Shown: one piece after another, positions 26,732 through 35,838 of the stretch
Numbering within the stretch: position 1 is the first letter of the stretch
How the letters are laid out: each line of letters opens with the position of its first letter
NCBI GenBank assembly: GCA_029863175.1
Contig: JAOTVX010000003.1
Span: 62,001 to 126,000, forward strand
DNA length: 64,000 nucleotides
Direction: 5' to 3'
Origin: Betaproteobacteria bacterium
Lineage (GTDB): Bacteria > Pseudomonadota > Gammaproteobacteria > Burkholderiales > SG8-41
The notes under the pieces: generated by a model
Seen by the model: only the letters and a program-made list of their open reading frames with translations
Databases searched by the model: none
Told to the model about the DNA's origin: nothing
Position numbers and translations under genes: made by a program

Positions 26732-27859
26732 TTACGGCTTCTGAGTGGCGTCCGCTCGCGCGCGCCGGTAGCCACGCACGGCCTCCAGCGAGGCCGAAAT
26801 GTCCGGTACCTCGGCGCTCAGTTCGGCCGCGTGCAGGTTCGACAGCATTGTGACGTCGCGCGCGACGGCGTCGTTGCGCACATCGTAGTAGCGCTGCAGC
26901 CAGTCGCGCGCTGCGCCGAGGTCGGCCTTGTAGCTCTGCATATCGCGCGCGAGCAGGCCGAGCCGCGCACCGAGCAACCGCAGCTTGAGATTCTCGCGCA
27001 GGAAAAATGCCTGCGAGGGCGCCAGCAGGGGAATATCGGGGCGGTCCATGCGCTGGACCCGCACGAGCTGTTTCAGCTCTTCCCAGGTCTCGCGTAACAG
27101 CCGCTTCCAGAGCGGCTCCTCGGCCTCCCCGGGGTCGGACCGCGCGCCGGACTGAGGCCGCATGTCCATGGACAGGGGCAGCGTGTCCACGCGGACGAGG
27201 AGTTCGTCGAGCTGCGCGCTGATGCCGACGGTGTCGACCGTGGCATGCCCTTGCAGCCGGGCGATGTCGCCGCTGATCGCCTGGCGCACCCCGGTCAACT
27301 GGGGTTGCGCCAGCCGCTGGAGCTTTTCCTCTGCCGTCCGCAGGGCGGCGAGCGCTACCTTAACATTGCCGCTGAGTCGCAGCTGCTGGCTCGCGATGAT
27401 GAGTGTCTGCTCGATCTCCACAACAGCCCAGTCGTCACGGTTGCGGGAGAGATCCTGGAGCAACGTTTCCAACGCAGCTAGCTGCGCCTGGGTTTGCCCG
27501 ACCCGGCTTTCCAGCGCGCCCAGCTTGCCTTGAACCGCAGACATCGCCTCGCCCACCTGCTCCGAGACGCGGCGGTTCTCGAGCGCCTTCACATCCGCGC
27601 TGGCCAGTTTCTGCGCCAACTCCTTGCGCATGGCACCGGTTTCGATGCGGCCTTGGTACCAATACCACCCCAACAACCCCGCGACGATGACAATGACCAT
27701 GAACGCAAGGCCGATGCCGCGCCACCCTAGCGTGCGCGCCGGCGCGGCGACGGGCTCAGCCGCGGGCTCTGCTCCTGCCGGCTCAGCAGCAGTTTCCTGC
27801 TCGGGCCCCGGCACGGGCTCTGCTTCCGGCTGCGTTTTCTCCTGCGGGGATTCGCTCAT
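26732..27859 (-). CDS. hemX: HemX, uroporphyrinogen-III C-methyltransferase-like protein
   Basis: A 375-residue protein with an acidic Pro/Glu/Ala N-terminus (1-42), one membrane helix (about 48-68), then a coiled-coil and helical periplasmic domain (LGALESRVGQTQAQLAALET; WAVVEIEQTLIIASQQLRLS). The family is annotated as a uroporphyrinogen methyltransferase by position but lacks SAM motifs and is now seen as a scaffold of the haem operon. The stop TAA is followed at once by a repeat (CAGTGACCGGTGAACCGTG on the minus strand). Confidence 0.92.
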   Translation of the reverse strand: MSESPQEKTQPEAEPVPGPEQETAAEPAGAEPAAEPVAAPARTLGWRGIGLAFMVIVIVAGLLGWYWYQGRIETGAMRKELAQKLASADVKALENRRVSEQVGEAMSAVQGKLGALESRVGQTQAQLAALETLLQDLSRNRDDWAVVEIEQTLIIASQQLRLSGNVKVALAALRTAEEKLQRLAQPQLTGVRQAISGDIARLQGHATVDTVGISAQLDELLVRVDTLPLSMDMRPQSGARSDPGEAEEPLWKRLLRETWEELKQLVRVQRMDRPDIPLLAPSQAFFLRENLKLRLLGARLGLLARDMQSYKADLGAARDWLQRYYDVRNDAVARDVTMLSNLHAAELSAEVPDISASLEAVRGYRRARADATQKP

Positions 27860-27946
27860 GCGACGTGATGGGCTGGCTCAGCCGATAGTATGGAGCGTCG
27901 TCCACGGTGCTGCAACACTGGAAGCCGTCCCAAAAATGCTCATGAA

Positions 27947-28027
27947 ACCGCAGATGAACGCCGATGCCGAACACCAGCCGGAACGGTTTCGGGTTGTCCG
28001 CGTTGATCGGCGCTCATCGGCGGTTGC
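27947..28027. repeat. Inverted-arm period-10-type repeat between hemD and hemX
   Basis: AACCGCAGATGAACGCCGAT and the inverse arm GATCGGCGCTCATCGGCGGTT bracket about 40 bases. Part of the CGCCGATGAA/CGCAGATAAA decamer family. Confidence 0.7.
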
Positions 28028-28154
28028 CTGAACGTTTCAAGGTTCTTAAGAGCCGTTCTAGCACCCGGTAGTGACGACTTGTCACCGTTGGCTCATGGAT
28101 AGTCACCGAAAAGCTTGAGGCTGGCAGCACACTGGATCTCGATTACCTCGACCG

Positions 28155-28940
28155 TTATCCTTGGCCGCTCGGAATGGCGAAGTGTTCTTTCAGAGCATCC
28201 ATCAGGCCCTCGTCGGCGGGTTCGGTGACGATCACGCGCGTGAGCCCCAGCTCGCGCGCGACCTCGGCGATGCGCGGATGTGGCACGAACACCGGTGTTT
28301 TTCGCAACCACTGACGCCCGAGGGCACCAATCATCTCGTAGAGGTTGCGTAGGCCTTCGCTGCTAGTCACCGTGACCGCGTCGAGCTCGTTGCGCGCCCA
28401 CGCCTTGAGCAGCGGCGCCGCATCCAGATTGGGCGTGCCCCGGCGATAGCATTCCGCGTATTCCACGCCAGCGCCGCGCGCCTTCAAGGTGTCACCGAGC
28501 AGCTCGCGGCCGCCGTCGCCGCGGAAGATCACGATGCGCTTGCCCCGCATCTCCTGCAGCTCGGGCAGCTCGAGCAGCGCCTCGCTGTCGAAGCGGCGCG
28601 CCGGCGCAATTGCGTTGGTCACCCCGAAGCGTGCGAGCTCCTTCACGCCCCCGCGGCCAATCGCGGCACACTGCAGGCCGGGCGGCAGTGCGCGGTGCGC
28701 CGTGATCAGGTTCATGGCCTTGTTCACTGCATTGGGGCTGATGAACACGGCGAGATCGAATTCGTCGAGGCGCGCGACAACGGCCAGCAACGGCTTGAGG
28801 TCCTCCACGTCGTGAATCTCCAGCACCGGAAACAGGATTGCCTCGCCTCCCGCGCCATGGATCATCGCGGCCAACTCCCGCGCCTGTTGCGCCGGGCGCG
28901 TGACCACGATGTTTCTTCCCGTGAGTGGCTGACCCTTCAT
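28155..28940 (-). CDS. hemD: Uroporphyrinogen-III synthase
   Basis: A 261-residue enzyme that cyclises hydroxymethylbilane with inversion of ring D. It has the usual weak family conservation: NIVVTRPAQQARELAAMI at the N-terminus, FISPNAVNKAM, TVTSSEGLRNLYEMIG and VPHPRIAEVARELG. It follows hemC by 15 bases; the junction itself is a three-copy decamer repeat that includes the hemC stop and the hemD start. Confidence 0.95.
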   Translation of the reverse strand: MKGQPLTGRNIVVTRPAQQARELAAMIHGAGGEAILFPVLEIHDVEDLKPLLAVVARLDEFDLAVFISPNAVNKAMNLITAHRALPPGLQCAAIGRGGVKELARFGVTNAIAPARRFDSEALLELPELQEMRGKRIVIFRGDGGRELLGDTLKARGAGVEYAECYRRGTPNLDAAPLLKAWARNELDAVTVTSSEGLRNLYEMIGALGRQWLRKTPVFVPHPRIAEVARELGLTRVIVTEPADEGLMDALKEHFAIPSGQG

Positions 28941-28970
28941 CGGCGTTCATCGGCGTTAATCGGCGGCTTG
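28935..28970. repeat. Decamer tandem repeat across the hemC stop and hemD start
   Basis: On the minus strand the bases read GCCGATTAAC, GCCGATGAAC, GCCGATGAAG in tandem: the first unit contains the hemC TAA, the third the hemD ATG. Confidence 0.8.
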
Positions 28971-29921
28971 CTTTTCCAGCTCAGCGAGGATCGCGTCGGC
29001 ACCACGGGATCTGAGCTCTTCAGCGAGTGCAATGCCCAGTGCCTCCGCGTCGGCTGCGACACCCGTGCGTTCCCCGGCGATCATCCGGCTTCCATCGGGT
29101 GCCCCAACGAACGCGCGCAGGCGCAATTGCGTGCCGCTCAGCTGAGCATAGGCCCCGAGCGGCACATTGCAGCTGCCCGAAAGCGCGCGGGACAGCGCCC
29201 GCTCCGCCGTCACGCACAGCAACGTATCGCGGTGACCCAGGGGGTTTAGCAGCTCGAAGAGGTCGGCCCGGTCGGCACGGCATTCCAGGCCCAGCGCGCC
29301 CTGCCCCGGCGCGGGCAGGCTCTCCTCCGGCTCGAGCAGCGCCGTCACACGCTGCTCGAGTCCAAGGCGCCTGAGTCCGGCGGCCGCCAGCAGGATTGCA
29401 TCGAACGCGCCTTCGTCCAGTTTGCGCAAGCGGGTGGTCACGTTGCCGCGCAACGGTCGCACCTCGAGACGAGAATGTTGGGCACGCACCTGGCATTCCC
29501 GGCGCAGGCTGGAAGTGCCAACCCGCGCGCCCGCTGGCAGCGCGGCGAGCCCCGGGTAGCGGCCAGACATGAAAGCGTCGCGGGGATCTTCACGCTCCAT
29601 GACCCCGGCCAGCGCAAAGCCCGCGGGCAGGTGCATCGGCACATCTTTCATGGAGTGCACGGCAATATCGGCGCGGCCGGATGCGAGCGCGTCCTCCAAC
29701 TCCTTGATGAACAGGCCCTTGCCGCCGATCTTTGCCAGCGAGACATCGAGCCGACGGTCACCCTCCGTGGTCAGGCCGAGCACCGCGATTTCCGCGCGCG
29801 GGTATAATCCGGCCAGCCGTGACTGGACGTGGCGCGCCTGCCACATTGCAAGCGCGCTTTCGCGCGACGCGATGACGATGCGCCGCGTCGCTGCCCCGGC
29901 GACATTACCGCTCAACGCCAA
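28956..29921 (-). CDS. hemC: Hydroxymethylbilane synthase (porphobilinogen deaminase)
   Basis: A 321-residue enzyme that polymerises four porphobilinogens. Marks: [84 protein letters not shown] and the cofactor Cys in [13 protein letters not shown]. Full length. The start appears to be TTG, with no strong ribosome site. First gene of hemC-hemD-hemX-hemY; divergent from a truncated lipoprotein gene. Confidence 0.97.
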   Translation of the reverse strand: MALSGNVAGAATRRIVIASRESALAMWQARHVQSRLAGLYPRAEIAVLGLTTEGDRRLDVSLAKIGGKGLFIKELEDALASGRADIAVHSMKDVPMHLPAGFALAGVMEREDPRDAFMSGRYPGLAALPAGARVGTSSLRRECQVRAQHSRLEVRPLRGNVTTRLRKLDEGAFDAILLAAAGLRRLGLEQRVTALLEPEESLPAPGQGALGLECRADRADLFELLNPLGHRDTLLCVTAERALSRALSGSCNVPLGAYAQLSGTQLRLRAFVGAPDGSRMIAGERTGVAADAEALGIALAEELRSRGADAILAELEKQAAD

Positions 29922-29930
29922 CCTCGCGAA

Positions 29931-30179
29931 ATGCTTTCAAGCCGATCCCTGCCACACCTGCTGGTCGCGGCGATTCTAGCATGCGCGACCACCGCATCCT
30001 GCGCGCAGAGCACCGGGCAGCTGCCGCGCGCCGACGACTTCGCAACGCTGGCCAAAGAAGCACGCACGCGGCGCGTGCCGGTCATGATCGCCTTCGTTCA
30101 GCCGGCCGTTGAGGCCGGGCTCATCAAGCTGCGCGCGGCGCCGGATCAGCGGGAGAATTCCCGCACCACGTGCTGCTGA
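29931..30179 (+). pseudogene. Truncated thioredoxin-like lipoprotein
   Basis: An 82-residue frame with a lipoprotein-type signal (HLLVAAILACATTASC) followed by LPRADDFATLAKEARTRRVP and VMIAFVQPAVEAGL. The stretch 'DF..LA.EAR.R.VPV...F.Q' matches the beginning of periplasmic thioredoxin-fold proteins, where a CxxC follows directly; here the CxxC and the rest of the fold are gone, and the C-terminus reads antisense into the 3' end of algR. I infer a gene cut by deletion, possibly when algR was joined here. Confidence 0.5.
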
Positions 30180-30907
30180 CGCCGGCTCACCGGGAGTTTC
30201 TCCTCGATACCGTTGAGCAGTACTACCCAGTGCGTTTCCCCGTCCTTCGCCGTGCGCTCGAAGCCGCGGATGGCCGCGCGCGCAACCAGGCAGTTGCGAT
30301 GCACCCGCACAAAACGCTCCGCGTACTCTTCCTCGAGCCGGGTCAGTGATTCCTCGATCAGGTGCTCGCCCTTGACGGTACGCACGGTCAGGTACTTGAG
30401 CTCGGCCTTCAGATAGACAACGTCCACGATCGGGATGAGCTCGATCTTGCCCCGCTCCTGCGCGCTCAGGTGCGCGCGCGGTGCCCGCTGGAGCTCGCGG
30501 AGTGTTTCGGGCCGTGGCGGACGCGCCGTCCGCACCCGCGCCAGTGCTTCTTTCAGCCGCGCCGCGCGAATAGGCTTGAGCAGGTAGTCGACCGCGTTCA
30601 CCTCGAACGCCTTCAGCGCATACACGTCGTACGCGGTGGCAAAAATCACGGCCGGCGGCCGGTCCAGCTTCAGCAGGTGGTGCGCCAGCTCAATGCCGTC
30701 CATTTCGGGCATGCGCACATCGAGCAGCACGACATCGCAAGGCACGCGCTCGAGCAGTTCGAGCGCCGCGCGCCCGCTTGCCGCGTCGCCCGCGACCTCG
30801 AGCGGCAGCTCCTGTGCGCAGTCGGCAAGCACGTCGTGCAGGCGGGAGCGTGCCGGCGCCTCATCGTCCACGATCAGCACTCGTAACGGTTTGGGGGATT
30901 CAGTCAC
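30146..30907 (-). CDS. algR: LytTR-type response regulator (AlgR-like)
   Basis: A 253-residue regulator. The receiver domain has the acidic pair Asp14-Asp15, the phosphorylatable Asp63 (VVLLDVRMPEMD) and the conserved Lys in DYLLKPI. The C-terminal LytTR DNA-binding domain (about 145-250) includes VDVVYLKAELKYLTVRT and FVRVHRNCLVARAAI. Together with the sensor kinase just upstream it forms an AlgZ/AlgR pair, placed beside hemC-hemD as in pseudomonads and many betaproteobacteria. The start is GTG and lies inside a repeat spanning the algZ stop. Confidence 0.93.
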   Translation of the reverse strand: MTESPKPLRVLIVDDEAPARSRLHDVLADCAQELPLEVAGDAASGRAALELLERVPCDVVLLDVRMPEMDGIELAHHLLKLDRPPAVIFATAYDVYALKAFEVNAVDYLLKPIRAARLKEALARVRTARPPRPETLRELQRAPRAHLSAQERGKIELIPIVDVVYLKAELKYLTVRTVKGEHLIEESLTRLEEEYAERFVRVHRNCLVARAAIRGFERTAKDGETHWVVLLNGIEEKLPVSRRQQHVVREFSR

Positions 30908-30917
30908 GACTCAGCAC

Positions 30918-31937
30918 TCACGAATCACTGCCTTTGACGTAGGGCATCGCGATGTGCACCTGATAGGTATCATCGCCGACGCGCGTATCGAGCGTCGCCT
31001 CGGCGTCGAAGTGCAACTGCAGCCGCTCGCGGATATTGGCAAGCGCCATCTTGTTGCCGGCGTGATGTCCCCCCTCTTGGCGATACGGGTTGCGCAGCAC
31101 CGCGTGCACCTGTCCCCGCGCGCCGTAGATGTTAATGCTGACCACGCCGGGCTCGACCCGCGGCTCGATGCCATGGTAGACGGCATTCTCCAGCAACGGC
31201 TGGAGCACCAGCGGGGGCACGAGCGCGTCGGCTGGCATGTTGTCGATATGCCACTCGACCTGGAGCCGGTCGCCTAACCGCAATTGCTCGAGTTCGAGGT
31301 ATTGCCGGCACAGGTTCACTTCGCGCGCGAGCGACGAGAGACTGCGATTGTCGGCCATCAGCACGCGAAAGAGGTCGGCCATGTCCTCGAGCGCGCCCTC
31401 CGCTCGCTTCGGGTTCTGACGGATGAGCGAGAGCACCGCGTTGATGCTGTTGAAGAGAAAGTGCGGCCGAATGCGCGCCTGCAGCGCTTGCAGCCGTGCT
31501 TCGGTGAACGCGGGCGACAGTGCGCGCCCCCGCAGGTCGAAATACAGCAGAAGCGTGCTGGTCGCCAACGCGACCAGCATCCAGTAGCGCGTCAATGGCG
31601 CAGGATCGGCATCGAGCAGCGGTTGGCCGAAAGTATAGAGCAGCGCGGTCAGGACGAACTCGATGGCGAGCACCGCCAATACGCCGAGGTAATAGGACAG
31701 GCGCTTCAGCAGGTCGTTCAGCGCCACGAGAGCAAACAGGCTGAGGATCAGCAGCGGCTGCACGATGGCGGAAGACTCCAGCAGCGCGATCCACAGCAGG
31801 CGCAGGTCCTTCGCCTGCACGATTGCCGCGGCCAGCGCCATCACGTTCACGATGACCACGATGCGCAGGGCGATGCCGAGATTGCGGAAGTTCGGCAGGG
31901 CGCCTGAATAGGCGTTTTGATTTATACTTCTCGCCAT
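30918..31937 (-). CDS. algZ: LytS-type sensor histidine kinase (AlgZ/FimS-like)
   Basis: A 339-residue sensor with four to six N-terminal membrane helices (about 20-135) and a His_kinase domain: QARIRPHFLFNSINAVLSLI with the phospho-accepting His159, then LVPPLVLQPLLENAVYHGIEP (N box) and KMALANIRERLQLHF (G region). It lacks a canonical CA ATP lid, as usual for this class. It is followed by algR after 10 bases and is divergent from argH. Confidence 0.93.
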   Translation of the reverse strand: MARSINQNAYSGALPNFRNLGIALRIVVIVNVMALAAAIVQAKDLRLLWIALLESSAIVQPLLILSLFALVALNDLLKRLSYYLGVLAVLAIEFVLTALLYTFGQPLLDADPAPLTRYWMLVALATSTLLLYFDLRGRALSPAFTEARLQALQARIRPHFLFNSINAVLSLIRQNPKRAEGALEDMADLFRVLMADNRSLSSLAREVNLCRQYLELEQLRLGDRLQVEWHIDNMPADALVPPLVLQPLLENAVYHGIEPRVEPGVVSINIYGARGQVHAVLRNPYRQEGGHHAGNKMALANIRERLQLHFDAEATLDTRVGDDTYQVHIAMPYVKGSDS

Positions 31938-32084
31938 GCGCTACCCGCACGATTACTTGCCGAGCGTTTCCCGATCGCCATCAGTGCACCCTGTCCGTCC
32001 CTGAAAGGCCTGTTGCGCTGCCACGCAGCGCCTGCTTGAAGCCGATCGAGAGTTGCCAGAACGCTGTAGATTCTAACAGCCAGT

Positions 32085-33479
32085 ATGTCCGCCAACGATA
32101 AACCCCAGAATAAGCCCTGGTCGGGCCGGTTTTCCGAGCCGGCAACCGAGCTCGTGCAGCGTTTCACCGCTTCGGTTTCGTTTGACCAGCGGCTTGCCGA
32201 GTATGACGTCGAGGGCTCGCTCGCCCACGCGCGCATGCTGCGCGCCGTGGGCGTGATCGGCAAGGACGACCTCGCGGGAATCGAGAAGGGGCTTACGCAG
32301 ATCCGAACGGAGATCCAGTCCGGCACGTTCCCCTGGTCCGAGGCGTACGAGGACGTCCACCTCAACATCGAGCAGCGGCTGATCGAGCTCGCCGGCGAGT
32401 CGGGCAAGCGTCTGCATACCGCGCGCTCGCGCAACGACCAGGTGGCCACCGATGTGCGGCTCTTTCTGCGCGAGGCGATCGATCATTCGCTCGGACTCAT
32501 CAAGGGCTTGCAGCGCGCGCTGCTCGACGTGGCCGATGCGCACGCCGAAACGGTGATGCCGGGGTTCACCCACATGCAGGTGGCGCAGCCGGTGTCGTTT
32601 TCGCACCACCTCATGGCGTATTTCGAAATGTTCTCGCGCGATGCCCAGCGACTGACCGATTGCCGCAAACGCGTTAACCGGCTGCCGCTCGGGGCGGCCG
32701 CACTGGCCGGCACCTCGTTCCCCATCGACCGCCAGGCCGTCGCCAGGGAACTGGGTTTCGATGGGATCTGCGAGAACTCGATCGACGCGGTTTCCGATCG
32801 CGATTTCGCGATCGAGTTTTGCGCCTGTGCGACGCTCGTCATGATGCACCTTTCGCGCTTCTGCGAAGAACTCATCCTCTGGGCGAATCCCCGTTTTGGT
32901 TTCGTCGAGCTTGCTGACCGCTTCTGCACCGGCTCCTCCATCATGCCGCAGAAAAAGAACCCGGACGTGGCCGAGCTCATCCGCGGCAAGACCGGGCGCG
33001 TGAACGGGCACCTCGTGGCACTGCTGACGCTGATGAAGGCGCAACCCCTCGCCTACAACCGCGACAATCAGGAAGATAAGGAGCCGCTCTTCGATACGGT
33101 CGACACCATGACGATGTGCCTCGCGGTCTTCTCGGAGCTGCTGCCGGGCATCAAGGTGCATCGTGAGGCAATGGCGAACGCCGCGCGCCAGGGGCACGCG
33201 ACCGCGACCGATCTCGCGGAGTATCTGGTGCGCAAGGGCATGCCGTTCCGCGAGGCACACGAGGCGGTGTCGCAGGCGGTGCGCTTCGCGGAAGGCCGCG
33301 GCTGCGAGCTCGCGGATCTGAAGCTCGCCGAGCTACAAGAATTCGCGCCGGCCGTAGATAAAGACGTGTTCGCTGCGTTGACGCTCGAGGGCTCGCTCAA
33401 CTCCCGCACCCACATTGGCGGTACGGCGCCGGCGCGCGTCAAGGCAGCGATCGCGAAAGCACGGAAATCGTTAGCGTAA
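32085..33479 (+). CDS. argH: Argininosuccinate lyase
   Basis: A 464-residue enzyme of the fumarase/aspartase superfamily that splits argininosuccinate to arginine and fumarate. It begins [22 protein letters not shown] and has the three conserved regions: [33 protein letters not shown] and the signature [12 protein letters not shown]. Full length with no anomalies. The divergent algZ shares the upstream region. Confidence 0.98.
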   Translation: MSANDKPQNKPWSGRFSEPATELVQRFTASVSFDQRLAEYDVEGSLAHARMLRAVGVIGKDDLAGIEKGLTQIRTEIQSGTFPWSEAYEDVHLNIEQRLIELAGESGKRLHTARSRNDQVATDVRLFLREAIDHSLGLIKGLQRALLDVADAHAETVMPGFTHMQVAQPVSFSHHLMAYFEMFSRDAQRLTDCRKRVNRLPLGAAALAGTSFPIDRQAVARELGFDGICENSIDAVSDRDFAIEFCACATLVMMHLSRFCEELILWANPRFGFVELADRFCTGSSIMPQKKNPDVAELIRGKTGRVNGHLVALLTLMKAQPLAYNRDNQEDKEPLFDTVDTMTMCLAVFSELLPGIKVHREAMANAARQGHATATDLAEYLVRKGMPFREAHEAVSQAVRFAEGRGCELADLKLAELQEFAPAVDKDVFAALTLEGSLNSRTHIGGTAPARVKAAIAKARKSLA

Positions 33480-33549
33480 CGATTTCCGACGATTCCAACC
33501 GCGGCCATTCGTGGTTTCTTTCGGGCTTTTCCGGCCGCCCTCAGGCGCC

Positions 33550-34431
33550 ATGAACCCTTGGCCGGATATCGAGCAGTCAGTCCGCGAAACGTTAGGCGTG
33601 CCCTTTGCAATCGAGTCTCGCGCCAGGGCCGGTGGCGGTTGCATCAGCGAAAGCTACTTGGTGCGAGGGCAAGGGCACGCCTTTTTCGTCAAGCTGAACG
33701 CTTCGGACCGGCTCTCGATGTTCGAGGCCGAGGCAGCGGGGCTCGATGAGATCGCGCGCTCGACCTCCGTGCGCGTCCCGCGGCCCCTGTGCCATGGTGC
33801 CGACGCGGGTGCGAGCTGGCTCGTGCTCGAGTATATCGAGCTGGGTCCCGCCAGCGGCCGCGGTATGGACGAGCTTGGCCGGAGGCTCGCTGCGATGCAT
33901 CGTGTCACTGCGACGCGCGTCGGCTGGCACCGCGACAACACCATCGGCGCCACGCCCCAGATCAACACGCCGGGCGCGGATTGGATCGCGTTCTGGCGCC
34001 AGCACCGGTTGGGGTTCCAGCTGCGGCTCGCCGGTGAAAACGGCCATCGCGGGCGCCTGCTGACACAAGGCGAGCGGTTGCTCGAGCAGCTGCCCGTCTT
34101 TTTTTCTGGCTATGAACCGCGCCCCTCATTGCTGCACGGCGACCTGTGGTCGGGTAATGCCGCTTTTATGCGGGACGGGACGCCGGTTATCTTCGATCCC
34201 GCCGTTTATTACGGCGACCGCGAGGCCGACATCGCGATGACCGAGCTCTTCGGGGGCTTTTCGGCCGAATTCTACCGCGCGTACGACGAAACCGATCCCC
34301 GCGACCCCGGCTACGCGACGCGCAAGCTGCTCTACAACTTGTATCACGTGCTCAACCACCTCAATCTGTTCGGCGGCGGCTATCGCGCGCAGGCCGAGCG
34401 CGTGATCGGCGAGCTCCTCGCGCAGACCTGA
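33550..34431 (+). CDS. Fructosamine-3-kinase family protein
   Basis: About 293 residues of the fructosamine/ketosamine kinase family, which phosphorylates sugar adducts on protein amines so that they decompose. Marks: ARAGGGCISESYLVRG (P-loop region), FFVKLNASD with the ATP Lys, SLLHGDLWSGNAAF with the catalytic Asp, and VIFDPAVYYGDREADIAMTELFGGF. I chose the ATG at 33550 (MNPWPDIEQ). It follows argH by 70 bases. Confidence 0.92.
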   Translation: MNPWPDIEQSVRETLGVPFAIESRARAGGGCISESYLVRGQGHAFFVKLNASDRLSMFEAEAAGLDEIARSTSVRVPRPLCHGADAGASWLVLEYIELGPASGRGMDELGRRLAAMHRVTATRVGWHRDNTIGATPQINTPGADWIAFWRQHRLGFQLRLAGENGHRGRLLTQGERLLEQLPVFFSGYEPRPSLLHGDLWSGNAAFMRDGTPVIFDPAVYYGDREADIAMTELFGGFSAEFYRAYDETDPRDPGYATRKLLYNLYHVLNHLNLFGGGYRAQAERVIGELLAQT

Positions 34432-34482
34432 ACCATTCATCAATCAGCGTTTATCTACGGTTTCGCTTTTGCCAGTCACTGG

Positions 34483-35514
34483 TCACGGCTTTGGGGGCGG
34501 CGCGGTCGAGCCGCGCACCACCAGCTCCACCGGCAGCTCGACGCGCGCCTCGAAGGGTTCGCCCGCAAGGCGCGCGATGAGGTGCTGCGCCGCGTAGCCT
34601 CCCAGTTCCGCCGTAGGAAAATGCACTGTAGTCAGTCCCGGCATAATGGCCGCCGCAATCTCCATGTCGTCGAACCCGGTGAGGGACATTTCACCAGGCA
34701 CAGCGAGACCGAGCGCGTGGCATTCGGCGAGCGCCCCGATGGCCAAGACGTCGTTGCCGCAAATGACCGCAGTCGGCCGCAGCGTTGCCTGCAGCAGCTC
34801 GCGCATACCTTCGCGCCCACCGCCGAGCGTATAGGGTTTCTCGACAAGGCGCCCCGGGCCCAGGCGCAGACCATATGCCGCGAGCGCCTCACGCACCCCC
34901 TCGACCCGTTCGCGCGCGCGCTCGTTGCCCGCCGTGATCCCGGAGTTCATCGCGAACTCGCGGTGGCCGAGGTCGAGCAGGTGACGCGTCACGCGGATGG
35001 CCGCCGCGTGGTTGTCGAAGCCGATGCACGGATGGCGCCCGCTCGCGTCGAGCGCCCAGGTGAGCACGTACGGAACCTGGTGCGTATCGATCATTCGGAA
35101 CACGCTGGGATGGTGCGAGGTGCCGAGCAGTACGAGCCCGTCCACGCCGCGCTCGATGAGCGCCTGCGTGACGCGCGCCTCCACCTCGGCGTCGAACTCG
35201 TGGCTTGCCAATAACAGCGTGTAGCCCGCCTCATCGAGCGTCTTCTGCAGCGCGTGCGTGGTGTTGGCGAAGATGGCGTTGTCGAGCGTCGGGATCACGG
35301 CGCCAATGGTGCGTGTTCGCCGCGACGCCAGCGCGCGCGCCGCGCCGTGAGCGACATATCCCAGTGCCTGCACGGCCTGGCGGATACGCGCGGCGGTGGC
35401 GGGTTTTACCTTGTCAGGCTGCATCAGCGCGCGTGACACCGTGGCCGTCGAGACCTTGGCGAGCCGCGCCACGTCAGCCAGCTTGGCAGTTTTGTGCTCC
35501 GGACTCGATTTCAA
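34483..35514 (-). CDS. LacI-family transcriptional regulator
   Basis: A 343-residue repressor with an N-terminal helix-turn-helix (AKLADVARLAKVSTATVSRAL), the hinge QALGYVAHGAARALASRRT and a periplasmic-binding-protein-type effector domain. An operator with core AAGCGCTT overlaps the -35 of its own promoter (35542-35580), and the identical 15 bases occur at the -35 of the xsc promoter, so it very likely represses both. The effector is unknown; an organosulfonate or derived aldehyde is a reasonable inference from xsc. Confidence 0.93.
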   Translation of the reverse strand: MKSSPEHKTAKLADVARLAKVSTATVSRALMQPDKVKPATAARIRQAVQALGYVAHGAARALASRRTRTIGAVIPTLDNAIFANTTHALQKTLDEAGYTLLLASHEFDAEVEARVTQALIERGVDGLVLLGTSHHPSVFRMIDTHQVPYVLTWALDASGRHPCIGFDNHAAAIRVTRHLLDLGHREFAMNSGITAGNERARERVEGVREALAAYGLRLGPGRLVEKPYTLGGGREGMRELLQATLRPTAVICGNDVLAIGALAECHALGLAVPGEMSLTGFDDMEIAAAIMPGLTTVHFPTAELGGYAAQHLIARLAGEPFEARVELPVELVVRGSTAPPPKP

Positions 35515-35541
35515 GGCGGCTGCCTCTTGAGAAGCCGGAAG

Positions 35542-35580
35542 AGCCTAGCAACTCGGATGCTGCTATGCAAGCGCTTTCAT
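35542..35580 (-). promoter_or_regulatory. LacI-gene promoter with overlapping operator
   Basis: On the minus strand TTGCAT (-35, plus 35565-35570), 17 bases, TAGGCT (-10, plus 35542-35547). The palindrome ATGcAAGCGCTTtCAT (35565-35580) overlaps the -35. Confidence 0.7.
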
Positions 35581-35750
35581 TCTGGCGGGGATTCCCGCTG
35601 GCTATCCCGCGAACTGCCAAATCTCGTGAACTGCCAAATTCGGCGGGCGGGCGGCAGCACCGGCAACCGACACCACGCTCACTTTGGCGCAAGGAAAGCG
35701 CGCGGATGCGCGCGCGTTCTGGGAGCGTTACGGCCCTCGGCTCTCAGAGG

Positions 35751-35777
35751 GCAACAGCCTCGATATGAGGCTGTTGC
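35751..35777. terminator. Perfect hairpin downstream of xsc
   Basis: GCAACAGCCTC, loop GATAT, GAGGCTGTTGC: an 11-bp perfect stem between the xsc stop and the LacI-gene promoter. No T-run. A second perfect stem, GCAATACCGG-TCTA-CCGGTATTGC (35828-35851), contains the xsc stop codon in its loop. Apart from these and the operator, the 324-base gap holds nothing. Confidence 0.55.
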
Positions 35778-35838
35778 ACGCCCACGCGCAAGGCGGCCGG
35801 TCGCCTTAAAGAGATGGGCTCAAATCAGCAATACCGGT

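Noticed and set aside
31132..31950. Long Arg/Ala-rich frame overlapping algZ
   Set aside because: It is an out-of-frame reading of the sensor kinase gene with typical shadow composition.
32073..33260. Long open frames on the minus strand opposite argH
   Set aside because: The plus strand encodes a full-length argininosuccinate lyase; the antisense frame is a by-product of high GC content.
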